Shown one piece after another: positions 34,218 to 46,284 of a stretch of DNA of 64,000 nucleotides (positions within the stretch are counted from its first letter, which is position 1; each line of letters begins with the position of its first letter). The position numbers were made by a program, and so were the translations under genes. The notes beneath the pieces were generated by a model. That model saw only the letters and a program-made list of their open reading frames with translations, had not been told where the DNA came from and did not search any database. Source of the stretch: Sistotremastrum niveocremeum HHB9708 (taxonomy: Eukaryota; Basidiomycota; Agaricomycetes; Sistotremastrales; Sistotremastraceae); contig KV419414.1 in assembly GCA_001630475.1 (NCBI GenBank), positions 311,664 to 375,663 of the forward strand. Reading direction: 5' to 3'.

Positions 34218-34972
34218 TCAGTAAGGAAGGGATCCTCGAAGCCTCGTCGATCGGCGGGCTTTCGCACCCCGGACGCCTCCGCCATGAGCAGGCTCATCAA
34301 CGTCGGAGCTTACGTGTCCCGCAAGGGACATCTGCTCGAGGGCGTCCGCCAACCCCGGTATCTCGTCCAGCGCCGCCTGCTTCTCTGTAACGCCGAGCCT
34401 ACCAAAGGCATCGACCAAGGTGTCTAAGCCCTTGTCGTCCTTTGGCGAGGACATTGCGGCGAGCCAGAGTCTTACGAAGTTCGAGGGGCGCTTGGAGTGA
34501 CCACGACGTGGTTTGGGAGGGGGGTGAGCGTGACCGCGTTGTCTGGTGGGGGTCTTGGAGGTGGAGGTGGTCTGTCGTTGGACGACGACTGGGATGTAGG
34601 GTTCCGGCGAGGACTCGCGGGATGATGACGATGAGGAGGAGGAAGAGGAAGATGAGGAAGAGAAGGAGTCGGAGCTATGAGCTGAGTCATAGCCCTCGAG
34701 GTCGACGTTGCCGATGAGTGGTGGGACGACAACCACTGTGTTTTCGAGTTCGTCAATCTCACGGAGGATGATCTGGCGCCTGACTACGGGACAGAAGTCA
34801 ATAAGTGGAAGCGAGGATGTGAAGATGAATGGTACGTACATTGATGAGGAGAGCCTTGATACTTCCCCCACATATGGCGCTTGCGCCAGCTGTTCTGGGC
34901 GATGGTTACATCGATGTCTTTGAGCTCCTGCTGGAGCTTGGAGATGAGTGATCTTTTCTCAGAGGCCAACAT
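34218..34972 (-). CDS. Ser-rich unrecognised protein, 232 residues
   Basis: Two exons (34972-34840 and 34783-34218) join in frame. The start MLASEKRSLISKLQQELKDI suggests an N-terminal helix or short coiled coil of about 30 residues. QIILREIDELENTVVVVPPL follows, then a run of 13 consecutive Ser within a Ser/Asp-rich stretch, a Pro/Arg-rich linker and a helical segment (RLWLAAMSSPKDDKGLDTLV, AFGRLGVTEKQAALDEIPGL), ending RSTRLRGSLPY. It looks like a regulatory or scaffold protein with disordered centre. No family is recognised. The splice sites are GT-AG and the donor follows a good consensus. Confidence 0.55.
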
Positions 34973-36829
34973 TCTGAGAGTGTTTGGAGATGAGAAAGAT
35001 CTGAGGATGCGATGGATGTGTGGTGGAACAAGTTGTTGATTAGCCTTTGTGCGGAAAATCGGAGATTATATAGCATGATGGCCAAAGAGTGCAATACAAG
35101 CCCAAACAAACACAAAGCGGGTCTTCAACCCAATACGAACAATACAATGCACTGTTCTGTCAAGTGTCCTTGCAAAATAATGCTGTTAAATTCTGCTTTG
35201 AGAAGCAGCTTTATTCTCTCCTTCGACGCGGTCAACCCCAGCGGTATAATAGATTGATTTCGTACTGCGTAGAATAAATTCGAAGCAAGAACTTGAAGCA
35301 AGCAAGATTGCTCTTGGATCGACAAAGGTCAACTTGGGAGATGTGTATATCCCTAGCTACCTGTTGTGTCGAACATACAGAAGCTAGCAGCCAAGATTCT
35401 GGCCCAGAAAAGCCGAACAGTATTCCAGAGGACATTATCAATAATATAAATGGTGTTGAATTCTGAAGATTCATTTTCTAAAAGATAAAACATGATTGTG
35501 GACTTGAACGTCGCGCATCCACGGTTCAGTCCTACAAGTAGAATATTACAGATATGCACGAGCACTTTGACGACGTGCGCTTCACAATGACCACCAGTGT
35601 GCCATCCGGTAGTCTCGACTACAGGATTAGACGATGGGAGGTGGTCATGAGATTGGCACCAGGTCATGAGTCACTGGATGGGGATAGCATCAAATCTTTT
35701 GATCAGAGGTGCCCCACGGAGATACGTAACGAGGGCTGAGAAAGTTACTGCAGTAGTCCGCAGAGATAATCCTAGTCAAACCTTCGTTTATTCTGCAAGC
35801 GGACGCTGAAGTGTTTCAATGCAGGTACTTTCAGCACAACATCTACTGATGCAGGAATGCTAGCTCGGATTTGCTGCGATCACCAATAAGCCCAGATTGC
35901 GACTGGCGCGGTAAAATCTTAGAGCCTCTTTTTACTAGCTTCCATGATACTGGGATGAATCGGAGACAGACAAGATGGAGGAGTGAATTCTTTTGTATCC
36001 ATTCCTCCTTCATTGATGCGAATGCGAGACTCGTTGCGAGAGGTTGGTCAATGTGATAATTACGAAGCCAGAGAATGTCTAAGGACTTAGTCCAAACAAA
36101 TGATGGCTTGATCGGTTCAGATACGATAGAATGAGCATTTATTGGTTCGAAAACATGAACGATGACTTGCCTGGTCCTAGATTGGGATTATATAGCCAGT
36201 CGCCGACGCACGTGGGCCCTTCGAGCTTCAAAGTTCAACCAATTGGCTGCCATAAATGTCCTGAACAAAAGAGAAGGCGAGAAAAGGCCTCTGACTTGAA
36301 AACATGGACTAATGAAAAGATCGGGAACGGATGGCAGCATAAACAGCTCAAGGGGATGCTTTGGATGCTTGTCTCTCAGAATAGCACGCCGTTGCTATGC
36401 GAACCGGTTTTAGCAGCGGTCTAAAATGCAAAAAATGCCGCCGAAAATGCTGAAAATATTGTCAGGTCCTCAGAATACAGGGTAGATAACGCTTACAAGA
36501 ATTGCAGAGATAATCAAAAGATGAATGATTTTGACGTTACAGATGGCAACGACGGGATCGACCAGGGGCGCGCGCAGGTGGCCTTGTTTGGTCTTGTGTG
36601 TTTGACGTTAGCGTCTCGGTCTCGTCCCAGGCTTGCTAACGTCCCCGTTCTGCTCAATGTCCCATCCTCGCCAGATCTAAATAATCGTCCAAAATAATCA
36701 TTCAGACTCGTACGTTCTCTTACTGTAGTACCGAACGCGTCTGACGATGTGGCACTGGCAGCTTGAATGCCTTGCTAAGATAATAATACGACCCGCCGTA
36801 AAACGAATTTGAACGGAACGAGAACGACC
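34973..36829. other. Intergenic upstream of the large disordered-protein gene
   Basis: About 1.9 kb. A plus-strand ATG frame at 36131-36424 (97 codons, starts MSIYWFENMNDDLPGPRL) is the best candidate but has no motif. The last 300 bp are the likely promoter for the gene at 36830. Confidence 0.35.
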
Positions 36830-39800
36830 ATGAACCGACCCTCACCCACGCCATCGCCATCTGCATCCACCTCCTCAGCTACGCCACCTCGGTACCCCCC
36901 TCCCCGAGCACCTCTGCCTCCTCAAAAGCTCGCGAAAATAGCAAACGCGTTTGGCTTTTCATCACCCATCCCACCATCGCCTTCCTCGAGTAGTCTAGGA
37001 ACACCCAATGGCATCGGGCATGGCCATTTGTCGTCCTCATTATTCTCAAGGAGTCCTTCGTCGCTCAGCACATCTCATCATCTTCACGGATATGGTTATG
37101 GCTCGTCTTCACCCTCGAAATTCCTTTTACACGTTATACCGCCATCACATCTACCTCACGACGACGAAGAGCTCGACTCGCTGGATGATCTAGGAGGCAT
37201 GGGAGGTGGGAGACCGCTGACACCTACGTCGTCTAATGCAAATGGAGGACCGAGTGGATATCATACGCAGTTCCAGCGAGGAACGCTCGTCCCGCTCCAT
37301 TCGAGCTTGCAAGGTCAACTGGGAGCCATCGCGAGAGAATATGCGCTCCCCTCCACCTCCGGGATGATCCTTTATCTGGTCCAATCTCCCTCGGACGCTT
37401 CATCACCTTCACCCGCCGACGAGAACGCAGTTGACGGACGAACCATGGGGCCCAGAATCTCGGAGCATATCTGGAAGGCATTGTGGCACCGTGTAGTTTC
37501 TCTCGAACGAGAAGAGTCAGCTCGTTCAATCGGTCTATCTCAAGGACCTGGATCAGGCCCAGGAATGGGATTACGAGAAGGAGTTATGTACACCACTCCT
37601 TCAGCTACACGAACCAGTACACCCCGCTCCCCCAATCCATCTCATCTTCCTCTCTCCGCATCGCCACGTCGAGATCGGACACACACGCCTGGATATCCAT
37701 ATCCTTCCCCCAGTCCTTCAACTACTCATACCTCCAACTCGGCCTCTGCATCATCTCCTCACCTCCCACATCCCTCTTCTCATTCCACACCAGACGATGC
37801 CTCCGAAGTCGATTCGATATCAACTCCTTCATTACCCCCCTCATACACATCTTCACTAAACCTCTCTACATCTTCCCTTCTACCCATCATAGCCAAGATG
37901 GAATTCGACATCGACAGACGGAAAGCACCATGGTACGATATCTGGGCTCGAAAACGACGAGAAGCCGTTTCGCGCGCTGCGACTCGTGCTAGCGAGTCCT
38001 CGAATACAACTTTGAACGGAGGCCGAGAAACACCTTCGACACTCAGGTTATTAACACCGCAACCGGAATCGAGATGGGGTGCGAGGAGAACACCTAGTCC
38101 TGGGTCGAGGAGTGCTAAGGGTGGGATTAGAAGAGGAGAGATGATACCGGTTGAGATTGGGAGTCGGGAAGAGGCTATTGCGCATTTGAGGGGTGTTGTT
38201 ATTCCGACGCGGGCGTCTTCTAGGGTCGAAGAGAGAGGGTATTCGACAGAACCTGAACCTGAGCCGGAAATGGAGCAGGAGGAACTCGACGAGGGGGACC
38301 TGGAGGAGGAAGCCCTGGAAGATCCGGAACGTCTTGATCTCGAAGACCCTGTCCACGTCCGGCAGGTTTCTTTAAGTAGCCGACAACGACATTCACATCA
38401 CTCGCAACATCAGCGAGTAGAGGATGAGGACGATGCCTCGGATTACGGCTCAGATGACGATGGCGGTCATTCGCTTGAAGAAGATCTTCCCCTTGACACT
38501 CATGGCGGCTACCAAGAATTGGCGAATGATAGCGAATCTTCATTGCCTGTTGCTCCCCACTCCGAGCCTTTCCGTGCCGAAGATGAAGACGAGCGGGAGC
38601 AGGAAGACGAGGTTGAGGAAGAGCCTGTGCCTCATTATGAACATTTACCTTCACATTCGCGATTACCTTCTCCCGAAATTCTTGAAGATCCCCCCATCCA
38701 TGCTGACGATCCTCATCCTCATGAACATGAACAACACCAACCTGCACACCTTGAACATGAGCCTGAGGAAGAATCAGGGGAAGATGAAGAAGGTGACGAG
38801 GCTGAGGAAGAGGAGGATCCGACTGTTACGAGAGCTTTCGAGAAAGCTATGGCGCGGTTCTCGGCAGGACTTGGTCCCGGACCTGGAGCTGGAGGATTAG
38901 ATGAACAGATGCTCATGGACATCCAACAAGATCGCCACGATCACGACGACGACGATTTGAGTGTTGATGACAAGGAGGCGGAGGCGGATGATGTGAATGA
39001 GAGACGGACGTCGAAGCTGGAGAAGAGGAGGTCGCTGATCATGGACGCTGTCCAACTGGGTCCTATGCCTCATCGCGACAACGAGGACGATGTTGAGGAA
39101 GGAGGAGGCTTGGAAGTGGAAGTTGAGGATGTGAAGAAATTGTGGGACGAGAATGGACGGCCAAGATTGAGCTTGACCATCCCTGGCTCTGTTCCTTCCC
39201 CTCAGAATCATGTGAATCCAGAGTCGGAGAAAGACGAGGAAGGAGATCGACATCATGGGCGAGAAGTGACCGAATCCCCAGCTATGATCGATGGATTCGA
39301 GAACGTCGACTTTGCAGCTCACCCACTACCTCCTCTGCCACCTTCGACGACTACTACACTCAGCACAACGAGCTCGGGAGGGAGCCCCCAAAAGAGACAT
39401 ATTCCTCCTCCGTTGTCCCTGTCAATATCATCTTATCATCCGCAAGGACAAGGACCAGGTCACGGTCATCCGAATGTCCCACATACAGCTGTGCCACCGT
39501 ATACTGCTGCGTTTAGTGATGAGATGGACCTTCTCAACTCTGAGATCGCGAAGCTCGAGCATGAACAAGAGCTCGTTCTGGGTCTGAAGGACGGTGATAT
39601 CGACTCCAACGACGCCAATGTCAACGCCAATGTCAATAGGGGGAGAAGAGATACGGACGATCGATTGAGTCCTGCGGAATCGACGAAAACTGGGTTGGCG
39701 TACCTTGATGAAGAAGCGAGGACGCCCGCCGTATCTGATTCTGGGCATGGACCTAGCCCCGTCCCTTTGATTCCTGCACTTGGGAAAGGACATGAGAGGA

Positions 39801-42444
39801 AGATTACAGGCCTGGATAGTGGAGACTTTGTGAAGGGCATGATGGATGTACGTTCGTTTTCTTCAAATTCCTTCCTCGAAAGCTGACATTTCTACAGGGA
39901 GAAAGCGAGGACGAGGAGGCGCAGGGACACGAGGACGAACATGAGATTGCGGATGAGACGTGGGGGAATAGTGCGAGGGATGAGTCGTCGTACGCGCATA
40001 CGACGCTTACGCATTCTACGTCGCATTCACAGTCGACGACTTTCCTTCCTCAATTCACGTCAACCCTCCAATCGCATTCTCGTCTCCCTTCCATGTCATC
40101 CACCCATTCCCGAATGTCTTCGTTCTCCCAACTATCGGACGACGATCCACGTTCAAGTCAGTACGCGATGAAGCAAAGGCTGGACGAAATAGAAAGGGTA
40201 CGCCAACCCCCTTCCTCTCCTATTGATAACCAGCATCCGAAACCCTCTGTTCATCCTGCTCCTTCTCCCACGAGGGCGAGAGTGAGGGTGAGGAGGGTGA
40301 GGCACTCAAATGTACCTGCTCCTTTGGTTATACAGGCACTGCTTCAGTATTCGCCACGCGAGTTAATTCCTAGTGAAGATGGAGGTCAAGATGCCAACGC
40401 GGACGCAGGAGGGTCGAGGCCGGATGGTGGATTGATGGTCAGAGATGTCGGGAGAGGTGAGATGCCGATGGGCGCAGGTGGCTTGACGCCGCCGCCTCGA
40501 ACATCGTCTATTCGTGCAGCCGCGTCAGCGGAACATCCATCGAACCAGCTCGGTCCTCCAATTGCCATCCCCCCTGTCCCTACATTACCCTCCTTGACAT
40601 CTCTACCAACCGCTTCATCATCCTCATCGCTCGCTCCCTCTTCTTCATTATCGGCCGGTCCCCGGCATCCAGCGCTTACTCCCGGAAACTTAAATCTAAG
40701 CGAAATGGCGCCTCCGTCATTCAGACAACCCAATCTCATCGGAACGCCTTCTCCTCGTCGATCCGAAGAATCGAGTGAAGAGCCTCCGCGGAGTGCTGGA
40801 TGGCCTGCCGTTCCGTTCGCCGTAGCTCAATCTGAACCTCCACCATTCTCTCGCGATCTCAGCACGAATTATCCAAAGAAAAAGCCAGCTGAAGGAGGTG
40901 CGAAGAGGATATCCCCACCTAAACTTGCGTTGAATGGTGTCACGAGCGGCGCTCCGCCTGGGTTCAGACCTGTTTCAAATGAGATTAGTGAGGAGACAAA
41001 AGCCAGGATCAGAGAGAATGCGGTTGAGCATGAGTTCGACTATGATCTTGTGGGGCGGGATGAAGCTTCGATCGGCGCTGGAGAGAGAAACTCGACCGCC
41101 ACGGATGAAGTGAAAGAACCGAGCTCGCCGGGATATCCGATCTCCCCAGATCCATTTGGACGAAGGCCCAGTTTCCTGGAGAGTGATCCCGCCGGTCCTC
41201 TCGTTCCTGAAACGGCCACCACTGCGACATCCACATCATCGGGATCAGTGGGCGGAGGATTCTGGTCTGCTTCCTCTCCCGCGAAGAATAGCAGCCGGTT
41301 CTCGGCTGATTCTGAAGCAGAGGAGACATACGCTGCCACGGTCGCTGCAAACAGACAAAGATCGAACTCAATCATCTCTGTGAAGAGCTTCAGGAAGTTG
41401 TGGAGGAAGTCAAATCCCAGTAATAACGGTGCTAGGAATTCCGGCGGACCTCCTCTCCTTCCTCCCATGTCTGTTCTGCATGCCAACGCGGCTAATGGCA
41501 ATCTGCCTCCTCCGCCAGTGCCAAAAGATGAACATGCCGAACCTGTTCCTCCACTGCCGACCGTCGTCTCGCGACCACCCGTTTCGAAGCAGAGCTCGAT
41601 ATCGACAACGTCGTCATCACATACTCGACAGAGTCAATCGAGCAAACATTCGCGGACAGATTCGAATCTTGATCCCTTCCATTTCGATCAAGAATCAAGA
41701 TATCCAGCGAAGAGGACCACGTCACCAGTCCCCCCTCACAACATCACTTCATCTCCTTCGAAACCTCAGTCACCTCCGCTTGCGCCGGCATCGATGCCTG
41801 CGAGTACAAGCATGACCAGTGTGTCTTCGAGTGGGGCAGCGCCGGCGAAAAAGTCGATTCTTAAGGCTTGGAAGTATCCTACGAATGGATCTCAATCCGT
41901 CCCTTCCCCATCGCCGAACTCTGATCCACTTCCGTCAACAGCTTCATTTTCATCCATCAATGGATCTACAGATCCTCAAGTCCCTCCTAAAAGACGGAAG
42001 CCTAGTGTCCTAGAACTTGCTCAGAATGCAAAGAGCCGCATGTCCCGCGGTTCATTGATCTCATCGGCCAGCCGGTCCGGAACACCCGATCTAGCACGTC
42101 CCGAGCGTGACGATCCTCCTCAACCATCTCCTTCATTACCTACATCTCCTCCGCCTTCTCAGCAGCAGCTCAATCAACCGTATCCACCTCGGTTGCAGCC
42201 CGTATCAACGCGAACACCGACACCGACACCTGGCCCTTCTTCACTATCGCCGCCTGCGATGATGAGTGAATTCGTGCTGCCTTCGCCTGCAGAGTTGGCT
42301 CTGAGAGATAGGAGGGGAGCGGCGGGGAGGAAGAAAGTGCCCACACTTCCGCCTTCCTCGTCGACGGACCTGAGTCGCGCGGGTTCGCCGAACTTGGGTC
42401 ATGGTATGCCTACGTTCTCATCGTCCCATGGGACACGGATATGA
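36830..42444 (+). CDS. Large disordered protein, 1854 residues, unrecognised family
   Basis: Two exons (36830-39847, 39898-42444) with a single 50-nt intron give 1854 residues, starting MNRPSPTPSPSASTSS. Most is low-complexity: Ser/Pro-rich ends, an acidic middle (EEESGEDEEGDEAEEEED) and Pro-rich SH3-ligand-like runs. More ordered islands are GQLGAIAREYALPSTSGMIL with YLVQSPSD and ISEHIWKALWHRVVSLEREE (near 37.3-37.5 kb), LLPIIAKMEFDIDRRKAPWY with DIWARKRREAVSRAA (near 37.9 kb), DEMDLLNSEIAKLEHEQELV (39.5 kb) and SIISVKSFRKLWRK (41.4 kb). Those islands suggest a conserved fungal scaffold with several binding motifs, perhaps in polarity or signalling, but I do not recognise it. Base composition is even across the gene, so I see no sign of fusion or transfer. 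The long uninterrupted frames make the model secure. Confidence 0.85.
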
Positions 42445-42952
42445 GCCTTTCATACACGGCTTGGGATTGTTATTCATATGTGAGTCTATCCATTCGTGCG
42501 CCCGCCGAAATTCATCTTAATTGTTGTGTTCAGTTTCGCATCGTCTCTTTGTTCGCCTGTTATCATTCTTTTGGACGTTTGTCTCACTGCTGTTTTATAC
42601 TTTTGGTTCTTTGCTTTTGATCGTACGTCATACCCAGCATGACGTACATTATTTATTTAGTACTCGGATTTGTATTTTTGGAAGACTTATAGACTCATGA
42701 TGCATACATGTTCTACGCTGTGAGGCGAGGGCGCTAACGCCAGAGATCCGTCAATTTGCAGATCGCGGTTTCTGATGAGTTCTGGACGAGTCGATAAAAT
42801 CTCGTAAAATTCAGCTCAGCTGTTAAGAGGGCCTTCATCTATACACCAAACTGGTCGCATGACTCAAACTCTAACTTCGATTCGCAACTAAATAATGCCA
42901 GAAATAATTCATATCAAATAGTCCCGAAGGAGGGAACGCCACAGGCAAGCCC
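42445..42952. other. Convergent 3' flanks
   Basis: The gene ending at 42444 (+) and the P450 ending at 42953 (-) converge here. The sequence is T-rich after 42.5 kb and no gene is present. Confidence 0.4.
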
Positions 42953-45058
42953 TTATCTCCTGCGTACCAGCTTGAGGGGGATGTCTTCCAAAGTCATTGT
43001 GACGAGCAATGTCGGTTTTGACAATACCCTCTCTTTCCATTGTTCCTTCGTCTCGCCAGCTTGCAGCAAGGGTTCGACCTTCCATTCCCTCAGCAGGTTT
43101 GTCAAGAAACACACGGCTTCCGTATTGGCGAATTTTATGCCGAGGCAGGTCCGTGGGCCATAGGAGAAGGCGAGGAAACGGTCGGTAGCGCTATACCATC
43201 TACTTGGCATATATTTCTCAGGTTCGGGATAATTGCGTTCATTGTAGCCTGCACACGAAAACGTCAGGACGTCCAAAACGCCACCAAGAACGAAGACCTC
43301 GATATCAACGTACAGACACCGACGAGGTCGAGGAATATTGATGATCCTTCTTTGACGGGAATGTTTTCCATTTCACCGGGTCTCTTCATATTTCCAGCGG
43401 GCAATGTGGTATCTCGAGCTGCTTTACGTAAAGTCTGATAAGCAGCGGCTGTAGTCATCAAAGTTAGCCCGCTGGACGTTCATCACGAGAGCAGGCTTAC
43501 GGAATAGTCGTAAAGCTTCGAAGAAAGCTGCGAGGACCGGCTCAAGATTGTCGTAATCTTCGAATATCTATGATAGGGGCGTTATACATGTAACGTGCTC
43601 AGATCATAAGTGAAGGAACTCACTGGTTCGCGATCTTCGGGGATCACCTTTTTAATATGCTTATGAATCTTTTCTTGTTCTTCCTCATGCAGCGCGAGCT
43701 CCGCCAGAGTCGCACCGAGGGTATGAGCAGTCGTTTCTGCCCATGACGTCAGCGCCGAGAGGAATGACCATGTGCTCATTGCTTTACCGTGACCTGCGAA
43801 CATCATGATAAAGGCATTCCCAACGATCTCTTGATCATTTAGCGAAAGTTTTGATCCAGCTTGCACCTGAGCCAAGACGAGTCGTCCGAATATATCCTGG
43901 ATTTTCTCCTCCAAAGCTCCTCCGCCTTCTCCTATAAGCTTCCTGATCTCATCCGCCCGCTTATCGATCATGGAATGAAGCAGTGAGTCAAAGGTCTTGT
44001 ACGCAGTATCAATAGTCTTCAATCTTTGGAAAGCAGTTAGTCTCGATCATGGTTTTTGACCAGCGTAACGCTTACTTTTCGGAAGGCGATACATGGTATA
44101 ACCAAGGTGGGATTGCGTGTCGAAGGAGGATGTTGATAGAGACCTGCGTTATCACTTCACGAGGGGACATTTTCCCTTCAGGGGTTATAGCTGGCTCCGA
44201 CCAGTTGAGAGGGAAACCGAAGCCACAGGCTGAGATAACGAAAAGAGCGATCTGGCCTTATGTCAAGGGAAGTATGGGACACGATTGGGAAGAAATACCG
44301 TACCTTTCGGAGATGAGGAGACATATCAAAGACCATAACAGATTTCTCGATTGCCCAACCTTCATCTTTGATCATCTGGCGATATGTTCGTTCTGTTTCC
44401 TGCCACACCAGCTGGTATCTGTATGCTCGATATGAGGACATCCGCGGACTGAAGAGATAGAGATCCTCACGCCCTCTGATTGAATGCTGGGGCGGCAATC
44501 CTTCGCTGCCTTCTCCAATCTTCGCCCTCGGAGGCTACAACGTTCGGCCCCATCACACTAGAGCCGATTATGAGACATCAATTCGAAAGAAAGAACGGGA
44601 GTACGAACTCGATGGCCTGCATTGCCTTCGCAGGTTTGTACCAGTCTGAATTCGTCCCTTTGATTTGACGCATCGCATCCGCTGAGCAGGTGTAGAGGTT
44701 GGCGTCGCCATATAAGATTGGGATGACCCGGATGACTTCAGAGTTGAACTGTTTGTACACTATCCATTCTCAAAATGATTCTTAAGCCCCTGAAAACGGA
44801 ATGCTTACGATAAGCTTTCTGATGCCACGCAAAACCCAAGCCTAAATTCCACCAACTTGGAGGGAACGTTCCACCAATGGGTGAAGACGGTTCAATAAGT
44901 GTGAAAAATCCTGGGATATGTCCAACAAGCTGTCCGACGCGTCAGTTGTACGAAAATTGCAAGAGATAAATGTTATGTGCCTTGTAAGCTCGACCAACGA
45001 TATAGATGCGACGAGCGACATATAGCGCAAAGATAGCAAGTAGCACGAGTCCCAGCAT
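42953..45058 (-). CDS. Cytochrome P450 monooxygenase
   Basis: P450s insert oxygen into hydrophobic substrates at the endoplasmic reticulum. The start MLGLVLLAIFALYVARRIYI is a membrane anchor. Later segments are WWNLGLGFAWHQKAY, VVASEGEDWRRQRRIAAPAF (C helix), YQLVWQETERTYRQMIKDEG, the I-helix AGHETTAHTL (codons joined over an intron), the K-helix ExxR as EALRLFP, EPEKYMPSRW and the haem loop FLAFSYGPRTCLGIKFA with its Cys ligand. At least eight introns occur. The first uses a GC donor (AAG|GCACAT) with a CTGAC branch site and CAG acceptor. Between AIEF and MGPNVV (near 44.55 kb) neither reading through, which meets a TGA, nor the visible GTACTC/CTCTAG pair keeps frame, so the gene may be non-functional or use an unusual site. 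Subfamily and substrate cannot be told. Confidence 0.85.
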
Positions 45059-45757
45059 TGTAGCTTCTCAACGGAAGGCCCTTGAATAGGCTGAACAGCA
45101 GCAGTTCACGCTGACTGGTGGTGGTTTGATCAGAGCAAAGTCGACCCACACGTCCATTTTCCGACGACTGAACAGGACCCTAACCAGTTTTCGCCAACGG
45201 TGGCAATATATTTCGGTAAGCTGTGCAAGCCCGGCCTTAGCCGCCCGAGGGCCGTTGAGCCTTCTGATTTATGCAAACTTCTTGTTGATTCACTTCTTTG
45301 CCGTCAGCTTGCACAAATGAAACCAAGCGAACATTGAATCTATCATCACTCAGAGATTAGACAGTAAATGATGTTACATTGTAGGATAGGTGAGCTGATA
45401 GCTGGGAAAATTCATATGTTTCATCAAATAAACCCTGACAGCGCTCAACCCTTTTGATCGGAAACGATCAACGCCAGGATGAAATGCCGCTTTAACCCTG
45501 CACGGCTGCAAATAACAAGGAGTCGAACACATCACGGTATCTGGGGACCGGCAAGCCCTATAACGATTTTGTGACGCTTACATAATACTATCACTGGTCG
45601 CGTCGTGGCAAGTCTGCACGATTACCGTTCTCCCTGTCTTTCCTCGCTATATCGCAATTATAAAATCAAGTAAATATTATACGACTTTTCTATGATACTA
45701 TAAATGCTATATATATATATATATAAAACAGAAGCCCTCCTCTGTCAACAGTCAATG
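45059..45757. other. P450 upstream region with a (TA)9 microsatellite
   Basis: No gene. A perfect TA repeat of nine units lies at 45708-45725 in a locally AT-rich stretch. Confidence 0.5.
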
Positions 45758-45995
45758 TCAGTCATCCATTCTGTCTTCATCTTCGAGGCCCTCCCCAGAT
45801 ACATTCCCCTGCTCAATTGGACTCTCTATGCCTGCAGACGAGCTTGACTGCCGTCTCAAGGCCTCAGCTTCATACCCCTTCACAGCTTCCAAAACAGCTT
45901 TGAGTCTTTCCGCCCTCCTCGGCATGTCTTTAGCACGCGGGATCTTGGGATCTGTGAGCCTAAGTGGTTTGATTTGTGTATTCGACGCTTCTTAG
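45758..45995 (-). CDS. Possible C-terminal exon of an unrecognised gene
   Basis: The minus-strand frame reads NTQIKPLRLTDPKIPRAKDM, then PRRAERLKAVLEAVKGYEAE and an acidic Ser-rich tail ending EDEDRMDD at a TGA (45758-45760). The helical, charged composition is convincingly protein-like and there is an acceptor-like AG just before it. I cannot find the upstream exons; the region beyond contains the inverted repeat at 46181-46284. An internal ATG would give a 55-residue product. It may be the surviving end of a disrupted gene. Confidence 0.35.
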
Positions 45996-46180
45996 CACCT
46001 AAATGGGGGCCTATTCGTAGGTGTGAGAGTGAGCCCATGCGGAAGCGAGACGCGACGCGACGCGTCGAGTGGATTATGTAAGCGCCTTTCCTTTGTTTCG
46101 AGAGAAACTTCTTTCTGGAGCCACACGCTCCCAGAAAAGGCGCGGTTTCTAGCGGAAACTCTTTTTATGCACATGCCCGT

Positions 46181-46284
46181 GAAAATGTTGGGAACAGATT
46201 TTTCATATACAGCCATTCAGGGGAGATACCGGCACTAACTATATGCTACAGGCCGAAACCGAAAAAACTGTTCCCAACATTTTC
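46181..46284. repeat. Inverted repeat, 17-bp perfect arms
   Basis: GAAAATGTTGGGAACAG (46181-46197) and its exact reverse complement (46268-46284) enclose a 70-bp loop. Extending inward, six further bases match with one difference. No target-site duplication was seen outside the arms. It could be a small MITE, a hairpin RNA or a chance structure. Confidence 0.5.

Noticed and set aside
37483-39587. Several 100-170-codon frames in other registers within the large gene at 36830-42444
   Set aside because: Chance frames caused by its low-complexity codon use; the main frame is open for over 1000 codons.
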